Positions 60,784 to 64,000 of a stretch of DNA of 64,000 nucleotides are shown piece by piece. The notes under the pieces were generated by a model. That model worked only from the letters and a program-made list of their open reading frames with translations, searched no databases and was not told where the DNA came from. Source of the stretch: an uncultured Solirubrobacterales bacterium (GTDB lineage Bacteria; Actinomycetota; Thermoleophilia; Solirubrobacterales; 70-9); assembly GCA_903933815.1 (NCBI GenBank), contig CAIZLN010000091.1, positions 1 through 64,000 of the forward strand, given 5' to 3'. Position 1 is the stretch's first letter. Every line of letters starts with the position of its first letter. Position numbers and translations under genes: made by a program.

Positions 60784-61902
60784 TTATAGACGCGGTGGCG
60801 CAACGCCACCGCCCCGCCCGTTGGCTCCCCGTCCGGGGACACGGGGGAATCGCGGTGCAAACCGGGGGAAAATACCGGGGCTGAGACGGTTCTTCAGAGT
60901 GTTCAGCGACCTCGGAAAGTTCTGGATACGAAACTCGTTCGAACTGCCGAAGTCCTGGTAGTAGATCAGCATGCGCATGCGTTCACGTGAGCGCACGAAG
61001 CGGAAGATCCGGTTCACATACCCTGGGCTGTCTTCTCCCCAAAGCCCCCACTCGGTCAGCGCCATGGGCAGTTTCTTCCCTGCTGACCATTCCGCGTAGA
61101 AGCGCTCGAGGTGGTTCCAGTTTCCGTATCGGGAGTAGAAGTCGGTGGCCACCCAGTCGACCCACTCACGCCCCGGCCAGTAGCTGGCGGGGTAGTTGGA
61201 TCCGGTGATCGGCGAACCGGAGGGCAGCGGGCTCCAGACCATCGAAACGGGAGCGGCCCTGAGCTTGAGGGGGAGCGGGCTGCGTGTTCGCTTCCTGACT
61301 TTCGGCAGATCGATAAGGCCCAGCTTCTTGTTGATCCAGCCACGCTTCATTCCCCCGCGGACGATCACCGCGATCCGCCGGAAAGCCGAGCGGTACCAAC
61401 TGAAGGAGTAGTCGCCGCCGCGAACGTTGCCACCGCAATCGACCCCGGCGTAAGGGTTGAGGCAGCGGTTCGGCTCGCCCATCGGCCGGATGTAGGTCGG
61501 GGTGTTCTGTCTGGCCAGGACCAGGTTCAGACGCAGCAGGTAGTCGTCCCCGCGTCCGAGTGCGATCTGCCGGGGGGTGATCAGTTCGGTGCCGTCGTCG
61601 GCCTTGGTGGTGATGTGGAGCATCGGCCGGGCACGCACAGTCCGCCACCGGGGCAGCGCCTGGGAGAGGGTGTTGCCCCAGGGGTGGAAGGTCTGGATTA
61701 CCGCAGGCCGTTTGCCGACCGCCTTCGCAAACGAGCGGTAGCCCTCGGTTTCGCCGTTGTCTGTGACTCCGAAGAAGACCTGCTTGCCCGGAGGCTTGAG
61801 TGGCACCGAGGCATCTGCCCTGGCGCTGAGGCCGAGGAAGGCGATCAGGGTGATCCACGCGAGAGCGCAGGGAGTCAGATGGCGGATTCGAAGCGTTGGC
61901 AT
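60784..61902 (-). CDS. secreted glycoside hydrolase, GH26/beta-mannanase-like
   Basis: Signal peptide; YIRPMGEPN and ALTEWGLWGEDSPGYVNRIF catalytic-region-like motifs. Confidence 0.65.
   Translation of the reverse strand: MPTLRIRHLTPCALAWITLIAFLGLSARADASVPLKPPGKQVFFGVTDNGETEGYRSFAKAVGKRPAVIQTFHPWGNTLSQALPRWRTVRARPMLHITTKADDGTELITPRQIALGRGDDYLLRLNLVLARQNTPTYIRPMGEPNRCLNPYAGVDCGGNVRGGDYSFSWYRSAFRRIAVIVRGGMKRGWINKKLGLIDLPKVRKRTRSPLPLKLRAAPVSMVWSPLPSGSPITGSNYPASYWPGREWVDWVATDFYSRYGNWNHLERFYAEWSAGKKLPMALTEWGLWGEDSPGYVNRIFRFVRSRERMRMLIYYQDFGSSNEFRIQNFPRSLNTLKNRLSPGIFPRFAPRFPRVPGRGANGRGGGVAPPRL
60792..60812. terminator. perfect 9-bp hairpin between convergent genes (possible bidirectional terminator)
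   Basis: GCGGTGGCG-CAA-CGCCACCGC; no U-tract; lies in the last codons of the minus-strand GH gene. Confidence 0.4.
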
Positions 61903-62143
61903 AAGAGAAACAACCGGCCCGAGCGGGTCCGGTTGCGCAAAAGCAAGCATAGGCAGTCCCCATTTCCGGCCCCGTCTGTCAATTCCGCCTGCAACTTCAT
62001 TCGCAGATGAAGGAATCCGCTGCGAGGCGTTCCTGCTGGCACCTCGCTCGGAAAAGATTGCTCATGGCAGCTGCGCCCGGCCGGTAGCCTGAATGATCAG
62101 ATCAGGAAGATGAATCAGCAAATACCGGCATGGAAGGTAGAAC

Positions 62144-62584
62144 ATGAGTGAGGAATTGGATGAGATGGGCCCCGTCGACTACGTCCTGGTCGAGTGGTCC
62201 GGTAAACAGCCGACCGGAGAGGCCCTGCCTCACCTGGTTGATCTGGTCGAGGGGGGAATCATCCGCATCCTCGACATGGCCTTCATCACAAAGGACGAGG
62301 ACGGCACGGTTGCCGGGGTGGAGATCGCCGATCTCGGCGACCGGATCGAGGAGGTTTCGATCTTCGAAGGCGCGTCTTCCGGGATCCTCTCCGAGGAGGA
62401 CACCCAGGAGGCGGCCCAGGCCCTGGAGCCAGGCACCTCCGCAGCTCTGCTCGTTTACGAAAACACCTGGGCGGCCCCCTTCGCCGCGGCAGTTCGCCGT
62501 TCGGGGGGACAGCTGGTGGCCGGTGGCCGCATACCGGTTGACGCGATCATCGCCGCCCTCGACGAGGTCGAAGGTACTGCCTGA
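62144..62584 (+). CDS. DUF1269/DUF6325-like protein
   Basis: MGPVDYVLVEWSGKQPTGEALPHLVDLVEGGIIRILDMAFI; VYENTWAAPFAAAVRRSGG. Confidence 0.75.
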   Translation: MSEELDEMGPVDYVLVEWSGKQPTGEALPHLVDLVEGGIIRILDMAFITKDEDGTVAGVEIADLGDRIEEVSIFEGASSGILSEEDTQEAAQALEPGTSAALLVYENTWAAPFAAAVRRSGGQLVAGGRIPVDAIIAALDEVEGTA

Positions 62585-62667
62585 TCCGTCCCGGCAGGGA
62601 CAGTTTTTTGGCTGGGACAGCCAATGTCAACCGTTACACAGAAACTCGATTTGAAAAGGAGAATCAA

Positions 62668-62967
62668 ATGCCAGGATTGGTAAGAGGAGTAGCTCGCACC
62701 GCAGTAGTCGCTGGAACCGCATCCGCTGTCAGCGGTCGTGTGGCGCGTCGTCAGCAGAACAAGTGGGCCGAGCAGGAAGCACAGCAGGCCCCTCAGCAGG
62801 CCCCACAGCAGGCCCCACAGCAGGCCCCACAGCAGGCAACGCCGGCACCGGCCGGACCTGCGGCTGACCCGATCCAGCAGCTCAAGGATCTCGGTGAGCT
62901 CCACCGGGACGGCGTGCTGACTGACGAGGAGTTTGCCGCCCAGAAGGCAAAGATTCTCAACGGCTGA
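62668..62967 (+). CDS. SHOCT-domain protein with PQQA repeat linker
   Basis: C-terminal IQQLKDLGELHRDGVLTDEEFAAQKAKIL (SHOCT). Confidence 0.82.
   Translation: MPGLVRGVARTAVVAGTASAVSGRVARRQQNKWAEQEAQQAPQQAPQQAPQQAPQQATPAPAGPAADPIQQLKDLGELHRDGVLTDEEFAAQKAKILNG
62782..62838 (+). repeat. 12-bp in-frame tandem repeat (CAGCAGGCCCCA), about 4.75 copies
   Basis: Direct reading. Confidence 0.9.
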
Positions 62968-62980
62968 GTCTCTGCCCGTC

Positions 62981-63310
62981 ATGGGTGATCCGGTAACCGA
63001 AGCCGAGTTTGAACAGATGGTCGCCGATGCCATCGACAACCTGCCGAAGCAGTTTCGGGAGGTGATCGACAAGGTTGCGGTAGTTATCTCGGACCTCGGT
63101 GCGGAGCACCATGCCTACGGCATGTATTACGGCGACGGCATGTCGCGGGACTTCTGGGAGGATCGGATCGTGATCTACCGTGACACCCTGACCCGCGACT
63201 TCGGCCACGATCGCCGGCTGCTCGCCTCCCAGGTAGAACGCACCGTTCGCCACGAGCTCGGCCACCACATCGGCTTCCGCGAGGACGGCGTCCGCGACCT
63301 GGGCCTCTGA
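62981..63310 (+). CDS. metallopeptidase family (zincin-like) protein
   Basis: [13 protein letters not shown] (HExxH-like HELGHH). Confidence 0.85.
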   Translation: MGDPVTEAEFEQMVADAIDNLPKQFREVIDKVAVVISDLGAEHHAYGMYYGDGMSRDFWEDRIVIYRDTLTRDFGHDRRLLASQVERTVRHELGHHIGFREDGVRDLGL

Positions 63311-63393
63311 CGAAGACGCTGGCGACCCGAGCCCGGTCCGCGGGCCGGTCGGCGGCTGGTCGGCGACTCCGGCCAGCGGGTAGGGTCTCCGGC

Positions 63394-63852
63394 ATGTCAA
63401 AAGCCACGCTCAACACCACCGCCGGACCGATCACGGTCGAGTTCTTTGATGAGGACGCACCGAAGACGGTTGAAAACTTCCGCAAGCTCGCCGCCGACGG
63501 GTTCTACGACGGCCTTGCCTTCCACCGCGTGATCAAGGGCTTCATGATCCAGGGTGGCTGCCCTGAGGGCACCGGCACCGGCGGCCCCGGCTACACCTTC
63601 GAAGACGAATTCAACGACAACAAGGTCGTGAGGGGAGCGCTGGCAATGGCCAACGCCGGACCGAACACCAATGGCTCCCAGTTCTTCATCGTGACCACGC
63701 CCGCCGCCGACTGGCTGGATGGCAAGCACACCGTGTTCGGCACGATCACCGATGGCATGGACAACGTCGATGCGATCGAGAACACGGCAACCGACGGCCG
63801 CGACATGCCGCTCGAGCCCCAGGTCATCGAGTCGGTGGAACTCTCCGACTGA
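63394..63852 (+). CDS. cyclophilin-type peptidyl-prolyl cis-trans isomerase
   Basis: [46 protein letters not shown]. Confidence 0.95.
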   Translation: MSKATLNTTAGPITVEFFDEDAPKTVENFRKLAADGFYDGLAFHRVIKGFMIQGGCPEGTGTGGPGYTFEDEFNDNKVVRGALAMANAGPNTNGSQFFIVTTPAADWLDGKHTVFGTITDGMDNVDAIENTATDGRDMPLEPQVIESVELSD

Positions 63853-63870
63853 CCTGGTCGGTGCCGGTCC

Positions 63871-64000
63871 TCAGGTGACGGTCGGTGCCGGCCCGGCGTC
63901 TGCGCCGGTCTGCGAGTCGATGAAGATCACGCGGTCGCCCGGCTGGAGCGGCTCACAGTCAGGCATGCCGGGCCTGAGCACAATCTGACCCGCAGTTTTA
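63871..64000 (-). CDS. C-terminal fragment of a minus-strand CDS truncated by the window edge
   Basis: Open frame ...KTAGQIVLRPGMPDCEPLQPGDRVIFIDSQTGADAGPAPTVT-stop. Confidence 0.4.
   Translation of the reverse strand, partial: KTAGQIVLRPGMPDCEPLQPGDRVIFIDSQTGADAGPAPTVT

Overview
GC-rich chromosomal window. Gene content and order (rpsF-ssb-rpsR-rplI-dnaB, fused PafBC-type WYL regulator, lhr-nei pair, CIRCE-groESL) suggest a high-GC actinobacterium, possibly Thermoleophilia/Solirubrobacterales (lineage is inference). It is mostly ordinary core genome with about 60 supportable CDSs. I saw no rRNA or tRNA genes, CRISPR array, transposase or prophage. The main accessory region is 37.2-50.0 kb. 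It holds two UGT/MGT-like glycosyltransferases flanking an LpxL-like acyltransferase, an alpha/beta hydrolase, a 2TM plus beta-rich orphan protein, FkbM methyltransferase, gmd/fcl (GDP-fucose), GT4-like and GT2 glycosyltransferases, and an FAD oxidoreductase translationally coupled to a QueC-like PP-loop ATPase. Most notable signals: (1) the QueC-like/FAD pair in a glycan cluster; (2) dnaB without any ATG/GTG/TTG start upstream of its conserved N-terminus; (3) a Nei/Fpg glycosylase whose catalytic N-terminal Pro is Ala; (4) an orphan promoter-like element with a palindrome inside a 19-bp spacer, preceding a non-coding, hairpin-rich interval; (5) a secreted FG-GAP/VCBS protein with seven near-identical 147-bp tandem repeats. 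Family calls come from motif reading only; no database search was run.
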